Shown here: positions 36,337 through 47,224 of the stretch, piece after piece
Position numbering within the stretch: the stretch's first letter is position 1
Layout of the letters: each line of letters starts with the position of its first letter
Assembly: GCF_013283795.1 (NCBI RefSeq)
Contig: NZ_JABSOD010000015.1
Location: forward strand, 28,099-92,098
Reading direction: 5' to 3'
Source: Rheinheimera lutimaris
GTDB taxonomy: Bacteria; Pseudomonadota; Gammaproteobacteria; Enterobacterales; Alteromonadaceae
Length of the DNA stretch: 64,000 bases
Position numbers and translations under genes: made by a program
Notes under the pieces: generated by a model
Databases searched by the model: none
The model's input: the letters and a program-made list of their open reading frames with translations, nothing else
What the model was told of the DNA's origin: nothing

Positions 36337-36792
36337 TTGAACAAGCAAGAACAGAAACTGACAGAGCTATTACAGCCCACTGTTGAAGCCACCGGCTTTG
36401 AATTGTTGGGGTTAGAGCTGGTGCAGGCTGGTCGTCATTCAACATTGCGCTTGTATATTGATCACGCTGATGGCGTAAACGTAGATAACTGCGCCCTGGT
36501 TAGCCGTGAGGTTAGCGCTATTTTAGATGTGGAAGATCCGATTACTAATGAATACCTGCTGGAGGTATCGTCACCCGGCTTGGATCGGCCATTGTTTACG
36601 GCAGAGCATTTTGCTGCCGTAGTCGGGCAAAAAATTGAAGTAAAACTGGCTATTCCACAGGATGGCCGGCGTAAGTTTAAAGGCGTACTAACAGCTATTG
36701 AAGACGATATGTTGATAGTGGAAGTAGATGGCAAACCCTATCGTTTGCTGATGGATAACGTAGATAAAGCAAACGTGGTACCGGTGTTTTAA
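36337..36792 (+). CDS. rimP: Ribosome maturation factor RimP
   Basis: A 151-residue RimP, needed for 30S assembly. The start is TTG ([13 protein letters not shown]) 5 nt after a ggagg. The conserved [27 protein letters not shown] and [12 protein letters not shown] are all present. First gene of the classic nusA operon; nusA follows 29 bp later. Confidence 0.97.
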   Translation: MNKQEQKLTELLQPTVEATGFELLGLELVQAGRHSTLRLYIDHADGVNVDNCALVSREVSAILDVEDPITNEYLLEVSSPGLDRPLFTAEHFAAVVGQKIEVKLAIPQDGRRKFKGVLTAIEDDMLIVEVDGKPYRLLMDNVDKANVVPVF

Positions 36793-36821
36793 GGTATCGG
36801 GGCAAAGCGAGGCAACACACA

Positions 36822-38321
36822 ATGGCAAAAGAAATATTATTAGTTGTTGATGCAGTTTCAAACGAAAAGTCAGTGCCGCGGGAGAAGATTTTCCAGGCAT
36901 TGGAGTTTGCGTTGGCTGCAGCCACCAAAAAGAAGAACGAAGGCGATATTGAAGTTCGTGTCAACATTGACCGCAAAACCGGCTCGTACGAAACTTTCCG
37001 CCGCTGGCAGGTTATTCCGGATGATCAGGTGCAAGAGCATCCATACCGCGAAATGACGTTGTCTGCAGCGCAGTATGACGACCCGTCAGTACAGGTTGGC
37101 GACTACTACGAAGAGCAAATTGACTCTATCGAGTTCGACCGTATCACTACCCAGATGGCGAAACAGGTTATCGTACAGAAAGTACGTGAAGCAGAGCGTT
37201 CACAGGTAGTAGAAGCTTATATCGACCAGGTGGGTGAGTTAGTCACCGGCGTGGTGAAAAAAGTTAACCGCGACAGCATCATTATTGATTTAGGCAACAA
37301 CGCTGAAGCCATGCTGGGTCGCGATGAAATGTTACCGCGCGAGACCTACCGCCCGGGCGACCGCCTGCGTGCGTTGTTGTTTGAAGTAAAGCCGGAAGCA
37401 CGTGGTGCTCAGTTATTTTTAAGCCGTTCACGGCCGGAAATGCTGTTGGAATTATTCCGCATTGAAGTGCCGGAAATCGGCGAAGAAATGATAGAACTGC
37501 GTGGTGCAGCCCGTGATCCCGGTGCCCGTGCCAAAATTGCGGTGAAAAGCAATGACCGCCGTATTGACCCGGTAGGCGCTTGTGTTGGTATGCGTGGCTC
37601 ACGTGTACAGGCTGTATCAAATGAATTAGCCGGCGAACGGGTTGATATCGTGTTGTATGACGATAACGATGCCCAGTTTGTTATCAATGCCATGGCACCG
37701 GCTGAAGTGGCGTCTATCATCGTTGATGAAGATGCTCATTCAATGGATATCGCAGTGGAAGATGCCAACCTGGCAATGGCGATTGGCCGTAATGGTCAAA
37801 ACGTGCGTTTAGCCAGCCAGCTTACCGGTTGGGAACTGAACGTGATGTCGGTTTCAGCGATGAAACAAAAACACCAGGAAGAAACTGCCAAGGTACGTCA
37901 GGTATTTGTTGATGCTCTGGAAATTGACGAAGATTTTGCCGATGTGCTGGTAGATGAAGGTTTCTCCACGCTGGAAGAAATTGCTTATGTGCCAATCAGC
38001 GAACTGTTAAGTATCGACGGTTTGGACGAAGCAACAGTGGAAGAGCTGCGTGGCCGTGCCAAAGCAGTATTAACCACCCGCGCCCTGGCCAGTGAAGAAT
38101 CATTGGAAGATGCGCAACCAAGTGAAGCGCTGTTAGCGCTGAAAGAATTAGATACCCACACGGCCTACGTTTTGGCCAGTAAAGGGGTAACAACGTTAGA
38201 CGACCTGGCAGAGCTGGGTGTCGATGATTTACTGGAAATAGTCACCATGTCGGAACAACAAGCCGCCGACCTGATCATGGCAGCCCGTAACATCGTTTGG
38301 TTTAGCGAAGAAAATAAGTAG
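36822..38321 (+). CDS. nusA: Transcription termination/antitermination factor NusA
   Basis: A 499-residue NusA with the full gamma-type layout: an RNA-polymerase-binding N-terminal domain (1-125), S1 domain (about 135-200, [21 protein letters not shown]), KH1 and KH2 (about 205-345, [14 protein letters not shown] and [14 protein letters not shown]), and two C-terminal acidic AR repeats (about 365-490). It modulates pausing, termination and rRNA antitermination. infB starts 21 bp downstream. Confidence 0.98.
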   Translation: MAKEILLVVDAVSNEKSVPREKIFQALEFALAAATKKKNEGDIEVRVNIDRKTGSYETFRRWQVIPDDQVQEHPYREMTLSAAQYDDPSVQVGDYYEEQIDSIEFDRITTQMAKQVIVQKVREAERSQVVEAYIDQVGELVTGVVKKVNRDSIIIDLGNNAEAMLGRDEMLPRETYRPGDRLRALLFEVKPEARGAQLFLSRSRPEMLLELFRIEVPEIGEEMIELRGAARDPGARAKIAVKSNDRRIDPVGACVGMRGSRVQAVSNELAGERVDIVLYDDNDAQFVINAMAPAEVASIIVDEDAHSMDIAVEDANLAMAIGRNGQNVRLASQLTGWELNVMSVSAMKQKHQEETAKVRQVFVDALEIDEDFADVLVDEGFSTLEEIAYVPISELLSIDGLDEATVEELRGRAKAVLTTRALASEESLEDAQPSEALLALKELDTHTAYVLASKGVTTLDDLAELGVDDLLEIVTMSEQQAADLIMAARNIVWFSEENK

Positions 38322-38342
38322 TCAACGGAGGTAACAACACAA

Positions 38343-41027
38343 ATGGCAGAAGTCACTATAGAAAAGCTAGCCAGTGATGTCGGTACTACTGTTGATCGGT
38401 TAGTGCAGCAATTCGCTGATGCCGGTATCAGTAAAACAGCCGGACAGATGGTCAGCGAAGATGAGAAAAAGTCCCTGCTGGAACATTTAAGTGCTCAGCA
38501 TGGTGGTAAATCGGCAGAGCCTGCGCGTTTAACGTTAAAACGCAAAGAAAAAACCACGCTTAGCGTAGCCGGTGGCGCAGGTCGTAACCGTGAAATTCAG
38601 GTGGAAGTACGTAAGCAAAAAACTTATGTGAAAAAACCGGTAGTGGACGAGGCAACATTAAAAGCCCAGGAAGAAGCGCGTTTGGCTGAAGAAAAAGCCA
38701 ATGCCGAAGCCGAGCACGCCCGTGCCGAGGCCGAGCGCAAAGTGAAAGAAATTGCCGCCGCTAAAGCGAAGGAAGAAGCTGAGCGTAAAGCCGTTGAAGC
38801 TCGCCGTCGTGAAGAAGCCAAGCAAGCTCAACTGTTAAAAGACGACCCTGAAGAAGCTGCCCGTCGCGCTGCCAAAGAAGAAGCGCGTAAAGAAGCCGAA
38901 CATATTCGTCAGCAACAGGAAGCCGAAGCACTGCGTAAGCTGGAAGAAGAAGCCGCTAAGCAGGCAGAAGCTGCCCGCAAACTGGCAGAAGAAAACAGTG
39001 AACGTTGGGCGCAGGAAGAAAAAGCCAAGCCAGCCGACACCGACGATTATCACCTGACCAGCAATGAGTTTGCTAAGCAAGCTGAAGACGAAGTGGACGC
39101 TAAAGAAGAGCGTGCAGGCCGTCGCGGTGCCGCTAAAAAAGCGCCTGCCGTTAAAGGCAAAAAGAAAGATGATGCCAATGACAAAGAGGCATTTAATCGC
39201 GCTAACCGTCATGTGAAGAAAAAGAAAACGCCAACCAGTATGCAGCACGGCTTTAATAAACCAGCGCAGCCGGTTGAACGTGAAGTGAAAATTGGTGAAA
39301 CCATCACTGTGGCTGAACTGGCTGCCAAAATGGCGGTTAAAGCCTCAGAAGTGATTAAGGTTATGATGAAAATGGGCGCCATGGCGACCATTAACCAGGT
39401 CATTGATCAGGAAACTGCCGCCATTGTCTGTGAAGAAATGGGCCATAAAGTTACCCTGACCAAAGAAAACGAGCTGGAAGAAGCGGTAATGTCTGACCGT
39501 CAGGGCGAGGGCGAGTTAGAGTCCCGTGCGCCGGTAGTTACCGTAATGGGTCACGTTGACCATGGTAAGACGTCATTACTGGATTACATTCGTAAAGCTA
39601 AGGTAGCAGCCGGTGAAGCCGGTGGTATTACCCAGCATATCGGTGCTTATCACGTTGATACCGACCGCGGTATGGTAACTTTCCTTGATACACCAGGCCA
39701 CGCTGCGTTTACCTCAATGCGTGCCCGTGGTGCTAAGGCGACCGATATCGTTATCCTGGTTGTTGCCGCAGACGATGGTGTAATGCCGCAAACCAAAGAA
39801 GCTATCCAGCATGCGAAAGCGGCCGGTGTGCCGATAGTGGTTGCAGTAAACAAGATGGACAAACCGGAAGCTGACCCGGAGCGCGTACGTAACGAACTGT
39901 CGCAGTACGATGTTATCTCTGAAGAGTGGGGCGGTGATGTACAGTTTGTGCCGGTATCGGCAAAATCAGGTATGGGCATCGATGACTTACTCGAAGCTAT
40001 CCTGAACCAGGCTGAATTGCTGGAATTAAAAGCCGTTAGACAAGGCCTGGCCCGTGGTGTGGTGATTGAATCACGCCTGGATAAAGGTCGTGGTCCGGTA
40101 GCATCAATCCTGGTACAGGAAGGTACGCTGCAACAGGGCGAAATCGTGTTGTGTGGTTTTGAATACGGCCGTGTTCGTGCAATGCGTGACGAAAACGGTA
40201 AAGAAATCAAAACTGCCGGCCCGTCTATTCCGGTAGAAATCTTAGGTTTATCCGGTGTACCACAAGCCGGTGACGAAGTAACGGTAGTTAAAGACGAGCG
40301 TAAAGCGCGTGAAGTAGCGCTGTATCGTCAGGGCAAATTCCGCGACGTTAAGTTAGCACGTCAGCAGAAATCTAAGCTGGAAAACATGTTTGCTAACATG
40401 ACTGAAGGCGATGTGTCTGAGCTGAATATCGTGCTGAAAGCGGACGTACAGGGGTCGGTTGAAGCGATCACTGAGTCACTGATGAAACTGTCAACCGACG
40501 AAGTAAAAGTGAAAATTGTCGGCAGTGGCGTAGGCGGTATTACCGAGACCGACGTTACCCTGGCTGCGGCTTCATCGGCAATTGTTATCGGCTTTAACGT
40601 ACGTGCCGACGGCACAGCACGTAAGTTGGTAGAAGACGAAGGCCTGGACTTACGTTACTACGGCATCATTTATGAGCTGTTAGACGAAGTACGTGCCGCG
40701 ATGACCGGTATGTTAGCGCCTGAGTTCAAGCAGCAGATCATTGGTCTGGCGCAGGTACGCGATGTGTTCCGTTCACCTAAGTTCGGTGCAGTGGCCGGTT
40801 GTATGGTTACTGAAGGTGTTATCAAGCGTAACGCACCAATTCGTGTACTGCGTGACAACGTGGTTATTTTCGAAGGCGAATTGGAATCGCTGCGTCGCTT
40901 TAAAGATGACGTCAGTGAAGTACGCAACGGCTTTGAATGTGGTATCGGCGTGAAGAACTACAACGATGTGCGCGAAGGCGATCAGATCGAAGTGTTCGAA
41001 GTGATACAGGTTGAACGCACCCTGTAA
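38343..41027 (+). CDS. infB: Translation initiation factor IF-2
   Basis: 894 residues. An N-terminal IF2N domain (1-52) is followed by a long Ala/Glu/Lys/Arg-rich linker (about 100-300) predicted to be helical, then a second IF2N subdomain (about 315-370). The GTPase domain has GHVDHGKT (403-410), DTPGHAAF and NKMDKPEAD. Domains II-IV close with the fMet-tRNA-binding C-terminus. It positions initiator tRNA on the 30S subunit, fitting the metY gene in the same transcript. A ggagg site lies before the ATG. Confidence 0.98.
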   Translation: MAEVTIEKLASDVGTTVDRLVQQFADAGISKTAGQMVSEDEKKSLLEHLSAQHGGKSAEPARLTLKRKEKTTLSVAGGAGRNREIQVEVRKQKTYVKKPVVDEATLKAQEEARLAEEKANAEAEHARAEAERKVKEIAAAKAKEEAERKAVEARRREEAKQAQLLKDDPEEAARRAAKEEARKEAEHIRQQQEAEALRKLEEEAAKQAEAARKLAEENSERWAQEEKAKPADTDDYHLTSNEFAKQAEDEVDAKEERAGRRGAAKKAPAVKGKKKDDANDKEAFNRANRHVKKKKTPTSMQHGFNKPAQPVEREVKIGETITVAELAAKMAVKASEVIKVMMKMGAMATINQVIDQETAAIVCEEMGHKVTLTKENELEEAVMSDRQGEGELESRAPVVTVMGHVDHGKTSLLDYIRKAKVAAGEAGGITQHIGAYHVDTDRGMVTFLDTPGHAAFTSMRARGAKATDIVILVVAADDGVMPQTKEAIQHAKAAGVPIVVAVNKMDKPEADPERVRNELSQYDVISEEWGGDVQFVPVSAKSGMGIDDLLEAILNQAELLELKAVRQGLARGVVIESRLDKGRGPVASILVQEGTLQQGEIVLCGFEYGRVRAMRDENGKEIKTAGPSIPVEILGLSGVPQAGDEVTVVKDERKAREVALYRQGKFRDVKLARQQKSKLENMFANMTEGDVSELNIVLKADVQGSVEAITESLMKLSTDEVKVKIVGSGVGGITETDVTLAAASSAIVIGFNVRADGTARKLVEDEGLDLRYYGIIYELLDEVRAAMTGMLAPEFKQQIIGLAQVRDVFRSPKFGAVAGCMVTEGVIKRNAPIRVLRDNVVIFEGELESLRRFKDDVSEVRNGFECGIGVKNYNDVREGDQIEVFEVIQVERTL

Positions 41028-41043
41028 CAGGCAACGCAGCAAT

Positions 41044-41070
41044 AAAACAGGGGCCTTGGGCCCCTGTTTT
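41044..41070 (+). terminator. Terminator-like hairpin between infB and rbfA
   Basis: AAAACAGGGGCC-ttg-GGCCCCTGTTTT: a perfect 12-bp stem. T's within and after the 3' arm would permit partial termination after infB. Confidence 0.75.
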
Positions 41071-41098
41071 GTCTGTTGCAGACAATGGAAATAGAGCA

Positions 41099-41542
41099 AT
41101 GAAAGAATTCTCGCGGGTCGACAGACTGTCGCAGCAAATGAAGAAAGAAATGGCGGTGATCCTGCAACGCGAAATTAAAGATCCGCGTCTGCACAGCATG
41201 ATCACGGTATCGGATGTTGAGGTGTCGCGAGACTTATCGCATGCCAAAGTGTTTGTGACCTTTTTAGGTCTGGCTGATGAGAAGGTTGAAGACAACCTTA
41301 AGATCCTTAATGATGCCTCCGGCTTTGTTCGCAGTTTAATTGGTAAGCGTATTCAGGCGCGCATCGTGCCGCATATCCGCTTTGCCTTTGATGAGTCATT
41401 AAACGAAGGTATTCGTATGGCTACTCTGGTCAGTACTGCACGGGCAGAAGATGACCGCCGCCGGTTGCAGTCGGGTCAGGCACTGGATGATGTAGCCGAT
41501 GCTGCAGATAGCACAGATAGTAGCGACGAGCCGAAAAACTAA
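41099..41542 (+). CDS. rbfA: Ribosome-binding factor A
   Basis: 147 residues from the ATG giving [17 protein letters not shown]; the longer in-frame TTG at 41069 falls on the infB terminator. Single KH-like domain with [20 protein letters not shown] and the AKVFVTFLG strand. RbfA binds 16S helix 1 during 30S maturation and cold adaptation. Its stop shares one base with the truB ATG. Confidence 0.96.
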   Translation: MKEFSRVDRLSQQMKKEMAVILQREIKDPRLHSMITVSDVEVSRDLSHAKVFVTFLGLADEKVEDNLKILNDASGFVRSLIGKRIQARIVPHIRFAFDESLNEGIRMATLVSTARAEDDRRRLQSGQALDDVADAADSTDSSDEPKN

Positions 41543-42468
41543 TGGCACGGAAAAATGCCCGTGCCGTTAACGGCATTTTGTTATTAGATAAACCGCTGGA
41601 AGTGAGCAGTAACGGCATTTTACAGCGGGTACGCTGGTTGTTTCAGGCACAAAAGGCAGGACACACCGGCGCATTGGATCCAATGGCATCCGGTTTACTG
41701 CCAATCTGTTTTGGCGAAGCCACTAAGTTCAGCCAGTTTTTACTTGATACCGACAAAACGTATCTGGTTACCGCTAACTTTGGTATTCGTACCAGTACCA
41801 GTGATGTTGAAGGCGAGGTAATAAGCCAGAAACCGGTGCAATTCAGCCAGGCTGAACTGCAGCAAGCGCTGACAGCCTTTCGCGGCGATATTTTACAAGT
41901 GCCTACCATGTTTTCGGCACTGAAATACCAGGGCCAGCCGCTATACCGTTATGCGCGTCAGGGCATTACCGTGCCGCGCGAAGCCAGACCAATCACTATC
42001 TTTCGCTTTGAGCTGCTTAAGTTTAATGGCGCTACGGCAGACTTTATTGTGCATTGCAGCAAAGGTACTTACATCCGTACCCTGATAGATGATTTAGGCG
42101 AAGCCCTGGGTTGTGGCGCTCACGTCGGCGCGTTGCACCGCACCCAGGTCGGCCCCTTTACTGCTGAGCAGATGGTTACACCTGCGCAGTTGGATGCATT
42201 GGCAGAGCAATGTCATGCCAATGCTGATTTTACTGCTATGGACGCCTTGCTGCTGCCCTTGGACGCCGGCATTGTTACTATGCCTAAACTGCAGCTGACA
42301 GAGCAGGAGCAACACCGTTTACAACATGGCCAAAACTGTATTGCAACCGTAGCTGATATCGCCGCGGTAAAACTGCATGGCGCGGACGACAGCTTTTTTG
42401 GTGTCGGTCAGGTGGAGCAGGGAGTACTCAGCTCGCGCCGTTTGCTGAATACGGCAGCTGTGCAGTAG
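41542..42468 (+). CDS. truB: tRNA pseudouridine(55) synthase TruB
   Basis: A 308-residue pseudouridine synthase. The catalytic Asp46 is in GHTGALDPMASGLLP; KTYLVTANFG and CSKGTYIRTLIDDLG follow, and a C-terminal PUA-like domain completes the chain. It forms pseudouridine 55 in the T-loop of all tRNAs. Start overlaps the rbfA stop (TAATG). Confidence 0.97.
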   Translation: MARKNARAVNGILLLDKPLEVSSNGILQRVRWLFQAQKAGHTGALDPMASGLLPICFGEATKFSQFLLDTDKTYLVTANFGIRTSTSDVEGEVISQKPVQFSQAELQQALTAFRGDILQVPTMFSALKYQGQPLYRYARQGITVPREARPITIFRFELLKFNGATADFIVHCSKGTYIRTLIDDLGEALGCGAHVGALHRTQVGPFTAEQMVTPAQLDALAEQCHANADFTAMDALLLPLDAGIVTMPKLQLTEQEQHRLQHGQNCIATVADIAAVKLHGADDSFFGVGQVEQGVLSSRRLLNTAAVQ

Positions 42469-42485
42469 CCGGCTACAGAAACGCC

Positions 42486-42513
42486 TTGTAAAAAAACGGC
42501 AAAATGCTATGAT
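42486..42513 (+). promoter_or_regulatory. Sigma-70 promoter of rpsO
   Basis: TTGTAA (42486-42491), 16-nt spacer, TATGAT (42508-42513), 77 nt before the rpsO start, between truB and rpsO where E. coli also has a promoter. Confidence 0.7.
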
Positions 42514-42540
42514 ACGCCGGATTTTTTGGGGTCTGCTGGA

Positions 42541-42575
42541 TGAGTGATCGGCGATTCCCTTACTTAGTTCACTCA
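42541..42575 (+). promoter_or_regulatory. Stem-loop in the rpsO leader, candidate S15 autoregulatory site
   Basis: TGAGTGA (42541-42547) pairs with TCACTCA (42569-42575) around a 21-nt loop, 15 nt before the start codon and next to the ggag site. S15 represses its own translation by binding a leader structure in several bacteria; this hairpin is placed to act so. The pairing is seen, the function inferred. Confidence 0.5.
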
Positions 42576-42590
42576 CATTTGGAGTTAAAT

Positions 42591-42860
42591 ATGTCTTTAA
42601 GCGCTGCTGATAAAGCAAAAATCGTTGCCGACTTTGCTGTTAAGCAAGACGACACCGGCTCACCGGAAGTACAGGTAGCCCTGTTAACTGCGTCTATTAA
42701 CCACCTGCAGGGCCACTTCGCCCAGCATAAGCATGACTTCCACTCTCGTCGTGGTCTGCTGCGTATGGTTAGCCAGCGTCGTAAGTTACTGGATTACTTA
42801 AAAGGTAAAGACCAGAGCCGTTACGCAACACTGATTGAGCGTTTAGGCTTACGCCGTTAA
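42591..42860 (+). CDS. rpsO: 30S ribosomal protein S15
   Basis: 89 residues, the universal S15 length, from the ATG giving [15 protein letters not shown] behind ttggag. [19 protein letters not shown] and [19 protein letters not shown], the rRNA-binding helices, are intact. Binds the 16S central domain early in assembly. A strong terminator follows, and pnp comes next. Confidence 0.98.
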   Translation: MSLSAADKAKIVADFAVKQDDTGSPEVQVALLTASINHLQGHFAQHKHDFHSRRGLLRMVSQRRKLLDYLKGKDQSRYATLIERLGLRR

Positions 42861-42873
42861 TCCGCATTCAGTT

Positions 42874-42901
42874 AAAAAGGGGCTTTAAGCCCCTTTTTTT
42901 A
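42874..42901 (+). terminator. Terminator of rpsO
   Basis: AAAAAGGGGC-tttaa-GCCCCTTTTTTT, stem GGGGC/GCCCC with a T-run. Confidence 0.9.
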
Positions 42902-42968
42902 TCCATAAGACTAATTTTTATCCAAAGTTAACTATTTACTGAACTATCTTTGTGCTTTGGTTACAGAG

Positions 42969-42974
42969 TATACT
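42969..42974 (+). promoter_or_regulatory. Candidate -10 element for pnp
   Basis: TATACT (one mismatch from consensus), 64 nt before the pnp start, after the rpsO terminator. No convincing -35 was found 16-18 nt upstream, so this is tentative. The leader also has a small stem ATCGC-aatcag-GCGAT near 43002-43017. Confidence 0.35.
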
Positions 42975-43037
42975 ACGCAATAATTAAACGACAAAAATGA
43001 CATCGCAATCAGGCGATCAAGTAAAGGAAACAAACAC

Positions 43038-45167
43038 GTGACTCCCATCGTAAAATCATTCCCGTTCGGCCAACATACTTTTACCTTAGAAACCGGCGTT
43101 ATCGCCCGTCAGGCAGATGCCGCAGTGCTGGCCAGCCTGGGTGATACGTCAGTTTTAGTAACGGTAGTGGGCAAGAGAGAACCTAAGCCAGGTCAGGATT
43201 TCTTCCCGTTAACGGTAAATTATCAAGAAAAAATGTACGCAGCCGGCCGTATCCCGGGCGGTTTCTTTAAACGTGAAGGCCGTCCAAGTGAAGGCGAAAC
43301 CTTAACGTCACGCTTAATCGACCGTCCGATTCGCCCGCTGTTCCCGGAAGGCTTTATCAATGAAGTGCAGGTTATTGCTACTGTAGTATCAGTACAGCCT
43401 GAAATTCAGCCGGACATCGTAGCGTTAATCGGTGCTTCTGCCGCGTTGGCGTTATCAGGTATTCCGTTTGCCGGCCCTATCGGTGCTGCCCGTGTTGGTT
43501 ATATCAATAATCAATATGTACTGAACCCGTCAGAAGAAGAGCTGAAAAGTTCTAAGTTAGACTTAGTGGTAGCCGGTACTGCCAGTGCAGTATTAATGGT
43601 TGAGTCTGAAGCCGGTATTCTGTCTGAAGACGTGATGTTGGGTGCAGTAATGTATGGCCATGAGCAAATGCAAACGGCTATCAATGCTATTAACGAATTT
43701 GCTGCTGAAGGCGGCAAGCCTAAGTGGAACTGGCAAGCGCCGGCGAAAAACCTGCCGTTAATTGAAAAAATTGACGGTCTGGCCCGTGCGCAATTAAGCG
43801 AAGCTTATCAGATCACTGAAAAAGCCAAGCGCTATGAGCGTATCGGCGAAATTAAAGCCGCGTTAGTAGAAAAACTGACTGCTGAGTTGGCTGAAGGCGA
43901 AGAGCTGAACAAAAACGAAGTAGGCGAGATTTTCCACGAGCTGGAATCGAAAGTCGTACGTGGCCGTATCACTAAAGGTGAACCGCGTATTGACGGCCGT
44001 GACCCGGAAATGATCCGTGGTTTAAGCGTTATGACCGGCGTACTGCCACGTACTCACGGTTCAGCACTGTTTACCCGTGGTGAAACTCAGGCACTGGTAA
44101 CGGCTACCTTAGGTACAGCACGCGATGCACAAAACATCGACGACTTGTTAAGCGCCAAAACCGACACCTTTATGCTGCACTACAACTTCCCACCGTACTG
44201 TGTGGGCGAAACCGGCATGGTAGGTTCACCTAAGCGTCGTGAAATCGGCCACGGCCGTTTAGCCAAGCGCGGTGTATTAGCGGTAATGCCAGACTTCAAT
44301 GACTTCCCGTACACTGTGCGTATTGTGTCAGAAATCACAGAATCTAACGGTTCAAGCTCGATGGCATCAGTCTGTGGCTCGTCTTTAGCCCTGATGGACG
44401 CCGGTGTACCAATTAAAGCTTCTGTAGCCGGTATTGCCATGGGCCTGGTGAAAGAAGGTGACGATTTCGTGGTGCTGTCAGACATCTTAGGTGATGAAGA
44501 TCACTTAGGTGATATGGACTTTAAAGTAGCCGGTACTACCGATGGTATTACCGCACTGCAAATGGACATTAAGATCGACGGTATTACCAAAGAAATTATG
44601 CAAATCGCGCTTAAGCAAGCTAAAGCTGCCCGTTTGCACATTCTGAACGTAATGGATCAGGCTATCAGCGGTCACCGCGAAGAAATGTCTGAGTACGCAC
44701 CGCGTATCTACACCATGAAAATCAACCCGGAAAAAATCCGTGAAGTTATCGGTAAAGGCGGCGCTGTTATTCGCCAGATCACCGAAGAATCCGGTACTAC
44801 TATCGAGCTGGAAGATGACGGCAGCATAAAGATTGCAGCCACTACAGCGAAAGCAGCACAAATTGCTATCGACAAGATCAACGCTATTACGGCAGAGATT
44901 GAAGTAGGTGCTATTTATGAAGGTGAAGTTGTACGTATCGTTGACTTTGGTGCCTTTGTAAACGTATTGCCGGGTAAAGATGGCCTGGTACATATTTCAC
45001 AAATCTCTGATGAGCGCGTGAATAACGTATCAGAGCACCTGACCTTAGGTCAGAAAGTGTCTGTGAAAGTACTGGAAGTAGACAAGCAAGGTCGCGTACG
45101 TTTAAGTATCAAGGAAGCCAACGCTAAACCTGCTACTGAGTCTGCTAATGCTGAAGAAAATGCCTGA
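43038..45167 (+). CDS. pnp: Polyribonucleotide nucleotidyltransferase (PNPase)
   Basis: 709 residues, GTG start after an aaagga site. Two RNase PH-like cores are joined by a helical domain: the first begins [19 protein letters not shown], and the second contains [14 protein letters not shown] and the catalytic-site stretch [21 protein letters not shown] domain ([20 protein letters not shown]) and an S1 domain ([20 protein letters not shown]) follow. It degrades RNA phosphorolytically in the degradosome. Its end overlaps the nlpI start by 20 bp. Confidence 0.98.
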   Translation: MTPIVKSFPFGQHTFTLETGVIARQADAAVLASLGDTSVLVTVVGKREPKPGQDFFPLTVNYQEKMYAAGRIPGGFFKREGRPSEGETLTSRLIDRPIRPLFPEGFINEVQVIATVVSVQPEIQPDIVALIGASAALALSGIPFAGPIGAARVGYINNQYVLNPSEEELKSSKLDLVVAGTASAVLMVESEAGILSEDVMLGAVMYGHEQMQTAINAINEFAAEGGKPKWNWQAPAKNLPLIEKIDGLARAQLSEAYQITEKAKRYERIGEIKAALVEKLTAELAEGEELNKNEVGEIFHELESKVVRGRITKGEPRIDGRDPEMIRGLSVMTGVLPRTHGSALFTRGETQALVTATLGTARDAQNIDDLLSAKTDTFMLHYNFPPYCVGETGMVGSPKRREIGHGRLAKRGVLAVMPDFNDFPYTVRIVSEITESNGSSSMASVCGSSLALMDAGVPIKASVAGIAMGLVKEGDDFVVLSDILGDEDHLGDMDFKVAGTTDGITALQMDIKIDGITKEIMQIALKQAKAARLHILNVMDQAISGHREEMSEYAPRIYTMKINPEKIREVIGKGGAVIRQITEESGTTIELEDDGSIKIAATTAKAAQIAIDKINAITAEIEVGAIYEGEVVRIVDFGAFVNVLPGKDGLVHISQISDERVNNVSEHLTLGQKVSVKVLEVDKQGRVRLSIKEANAKPATESANAEENA

Positions 45168-46056
45168 TAGGCTGTTACGCCGCGCAGCGCCACTGGCGCT
45201 GTTGGCTCTACTGATCGGCGGCTGTGCTTCACAGCCGTCGTCTACTGCCGGTTGGCTTATTCCTGAGCCGCTGGCAGTGTCTTACCGCACTGAGCTGGCG
45301 ATAGCCAGGCTAAGCGAGATACTGTATCGGGCCGAGTTATCAGAAGAGCAATCTGCTCAGCTGTATTACGACCGCGGCGTAATGTATGACAGTGTTGGCC
45401 TGCGATCTTTAGCGCGGCTGGACTTTTTAAGAGCGCTACGCTTAAAACCGGATATGGCCGATGCCTACAACTTTGTGGGTATTCATCATACCGTCAGTGG
45501 CGACTTTGATCAGGCCTATGAAGCTTTTGATTCTGCACTGGAATTAGCACCGGAACACGAGTTTGCTTATTTAAACCGGGGTATAGCGCTGTATTATGCC
45601 GGTAAAACAGAATTGGCGATTGGTGATTTTCAGCGTTTTCTGGCGTTAAAGCCCACCGACGCTTATCGCGTGATCTGGTTATATCTGGCACAAAGCGAGT
45701 TATCGGCAGAGCAGGCACAACAGCAATTGGCACAACACGCGTTAATCCTGGATAAAGCTGAATGGTCCGGCAATATCGTGCGCTTTTTACTGGGTGAAAT
45801 CAGTGAGCAGGCGTTGCTGGACTCGGTGTTGCAGGATTTATCCGGCCCGCAGCTGTTAGCCGAGCGTTTGTGCGAAGTCTACTTTTATCTGGCAAAGTGG
45901 CACGAAAGCCAACAGCAGCCGGAGCAGGCACTCAGCTACTATAAACAAGTGCTGGCTACCAATGTGTATGAGTTTGTTGAACATCGTTACGCGCGGCTGG
46001 AAATGGCCCGCTTGCGTGGTGAAGTACAACAAATTGATGCCTATGATGAGCCTTAA
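45148..46056 (+). CDS. nlpI: Lipoprotein NlpI, TPR-type
   Basis: 302 residues. The signal peptide ends in LLIGGC (lipidated Cys at 26 from this start). TPR repeats follow: [35 protein letters not shown] and [15 protein letters not shown]. NlpI anchors to the outer membrane and scaffolds peptidoglycan endopeptidases and the Prc protease. The ATG at 45148 lies inside pnp (20-bp overlap); the ATG at 45160 (MPDRLLRR) is an equally possible start. Gene order pnp-nlpI is as in E. coli. Confidence 0.93.
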   Translation: MLKKMPDRLLRRAAPLALLALLIGGCASQPSSTAGWLIPEPLAVSYRTELAIARLSEILYRAELSEEQSAQLYYDRGVMYDSVGLRSLARLDFLRALRLKPDMADAYNFVGIHHTVSGDFDQAYEAFDSALELAPEHEFAYLNRGIALYYAGKTELAIGDFQRFLALKPTDAYRVIWLYLAQSELSAEQAQQQLAQHALILDKAEWSGNIVRFLLGEISEQALLDSVLQDLSGPQLLAERLCEVYFYLAKWHESQQQPEQALSYYKQVLATNVYEFVEHRYARLEMARLRGEVQQIDAYDEP

Positions 46057-47224
46057 CACTATTCGCATCGCCGTTTTTAAAAGCCGGTTTACCGGCTTTT
46101 TTGCTTTTATATTGCTGACCGCCTGCCAGAAACAACCTGCTGAAACTGAATTAATGCACCAGGCGCAAACCGATCCTGCGGCTGCAGTGCGGCTGGCCGG
46201 TCAGCGTTTGGCAACGGCAGAGTACGATGCTGCGCTGCGCTGGCTGCGCCATGCGGCACTGCTGGGTGATACCGCGGCACTGCAACACGCATTGCAGTTA
46301 CAACAACGTCAGCAAGGCCGGCTGGCCACCGCACAGTGGTTACAGCAACAGCTTGACGATGGCAGCCTGAGCGCGGCATCTGTCCCCTTTGCGACACGGG
46401 CAGAGCTTGGCTTGTGGCAGGGCAATAAGACCACTGTGACGGGTTTTGAAAACACCAAAGGCTGTCGTTTAACCTTACAACCGGTAGCCAGCCAACAAGC
46501 GGGAGCGGACACCTGGCGGCAACTGTTGCAACACTGGCAGGCCGATAAGCAATTGTCGCAATTGCCGGTATGTTTTTTACCGCTGCACACTGTTAACAGT
46601 ACTGAATTGGCGTGTTCAGAGCACAGTAACAGTCTGGTGCAATGCCGCTATCAGGTGTTGGCCGACGCGGTGAGCACGGGCGATTTCAGCCAGTTGCTGG
46701 TTATTGCCGGACGGGGTAAAGCCAGCTACAACAACGGTATCTTGCAACTGCCGGATAACGCCGGGCTGGCGTTATTACGGCATGAATTTATGCATATTCT
46801 TGGTTTTATTGATGAGTACCGCTTATCTGCCGCTGCTGCTGAGCAAGTATGCCGTGCCGGTAAGCAGTACCCTAATCTGTTACTCGGCCGGGACAGCCAG
46901 GCTTATTTAGCGCATTGGCAGCTGCAAGCGCAGGATATCAGTCTTACACCGGTGCAAACCTGTGCTGCCTTGCAACAGCCGGCATACCGTGTTGTTGCGC
47001 AAAATAATCTGATGCGCTCTTATGAGCTGGCTTTGCCGGAGCTGTATTTTCAGCTGGCACAGCGTATTCTGGCGCAGCCTGAACGGCTGATGCCGGTACA
47101 ATATTATTTTGCTTATTTGGCACGGCAGCAGCAAAACTGGCCACAGTGGCAGCAGTTTATGCAGCAGGCGTCTGAATGGGGTTACGCCGATGCGCAGCAG
47201 GCGCTGGCCGGCAGTGAAGGTTAG
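46046..47224 (+). CDS. Putative metzincin-like zinc-protease lipoprotein
   Basis: 392 residues from the chosen ATG; ATGs at 46037 and 46043 are alternatives, and none has a good ribosome site. It overlaps the nlpI stop. The N-terminus ends in ILLTAC, a lipobox with Cys at 27. Residues about 35-110 look like a Sel1/TPR-type helical repeat (EYDAALRWLRHAALLGDTAAL). The motif RHEFMHILGFIDEY (His246) is HExxHxxGxxDE, as in M64/metzincin-type zinc proteases. A C-terminal helical stretch closes the chain. A perfect terminator hairpin (46079-46102) is embedded in the signal-peptide codons. I do not recognise a named family. Confidence 0.75.
   Translation: MSLNTIRIAVFKSRFTGFFAFILLTACQKQPAETELMHQAQTDPAAAVRLAGQRLATAEYDAALRWLRHAALLGDTAALQHALQLQQRQQGRLATAQWLQQQLDDGSLSAASVPFATRAELGLWQGNKTTVTGFENTKGCRLTLQPVASQQAGADTWRQLLQHWQADKQLSQLPVCFLPLHTVNSTELACSEHSNSLVQCRYQVLADAVSTGDFSQLLVIAGRGKASYNNGILQLPDNAGLALLRHEFMHILGFIDEYRLSAAAAEQVCRAGKQYPNLLLGRDSQAYLAHWQLQAQDISLTPVQTCAALQQPAYRVVAQNNLMRSYELALPELYFQLAQRILAQPERLMPVQYYFAYLARQQQNWPQWQQFMQQASEWGYADAQQALAGSEG
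46079..46102 (+). terminator. Terminator hairpin embedded in the start of the metzincin-like gene
   Basis: AAAAGCCGGT (46079-46088), loop TT, ACCGGCTTTT (46091-46100) then TT: a perfect 10-bp stem with a T-run. It lies 22 bp after the nlpI stop, where the pnp-nlpI terminator is expected, but inside codons 12-19 of the next ORF. Confidence 0.75.

Noticed and set aside
38630..39050. Repeat-rich Ala/Glu/Lys stretch as a possible tandem repeat element
   Set aside because: It is the normal low-complexity helical linker of IF-2.
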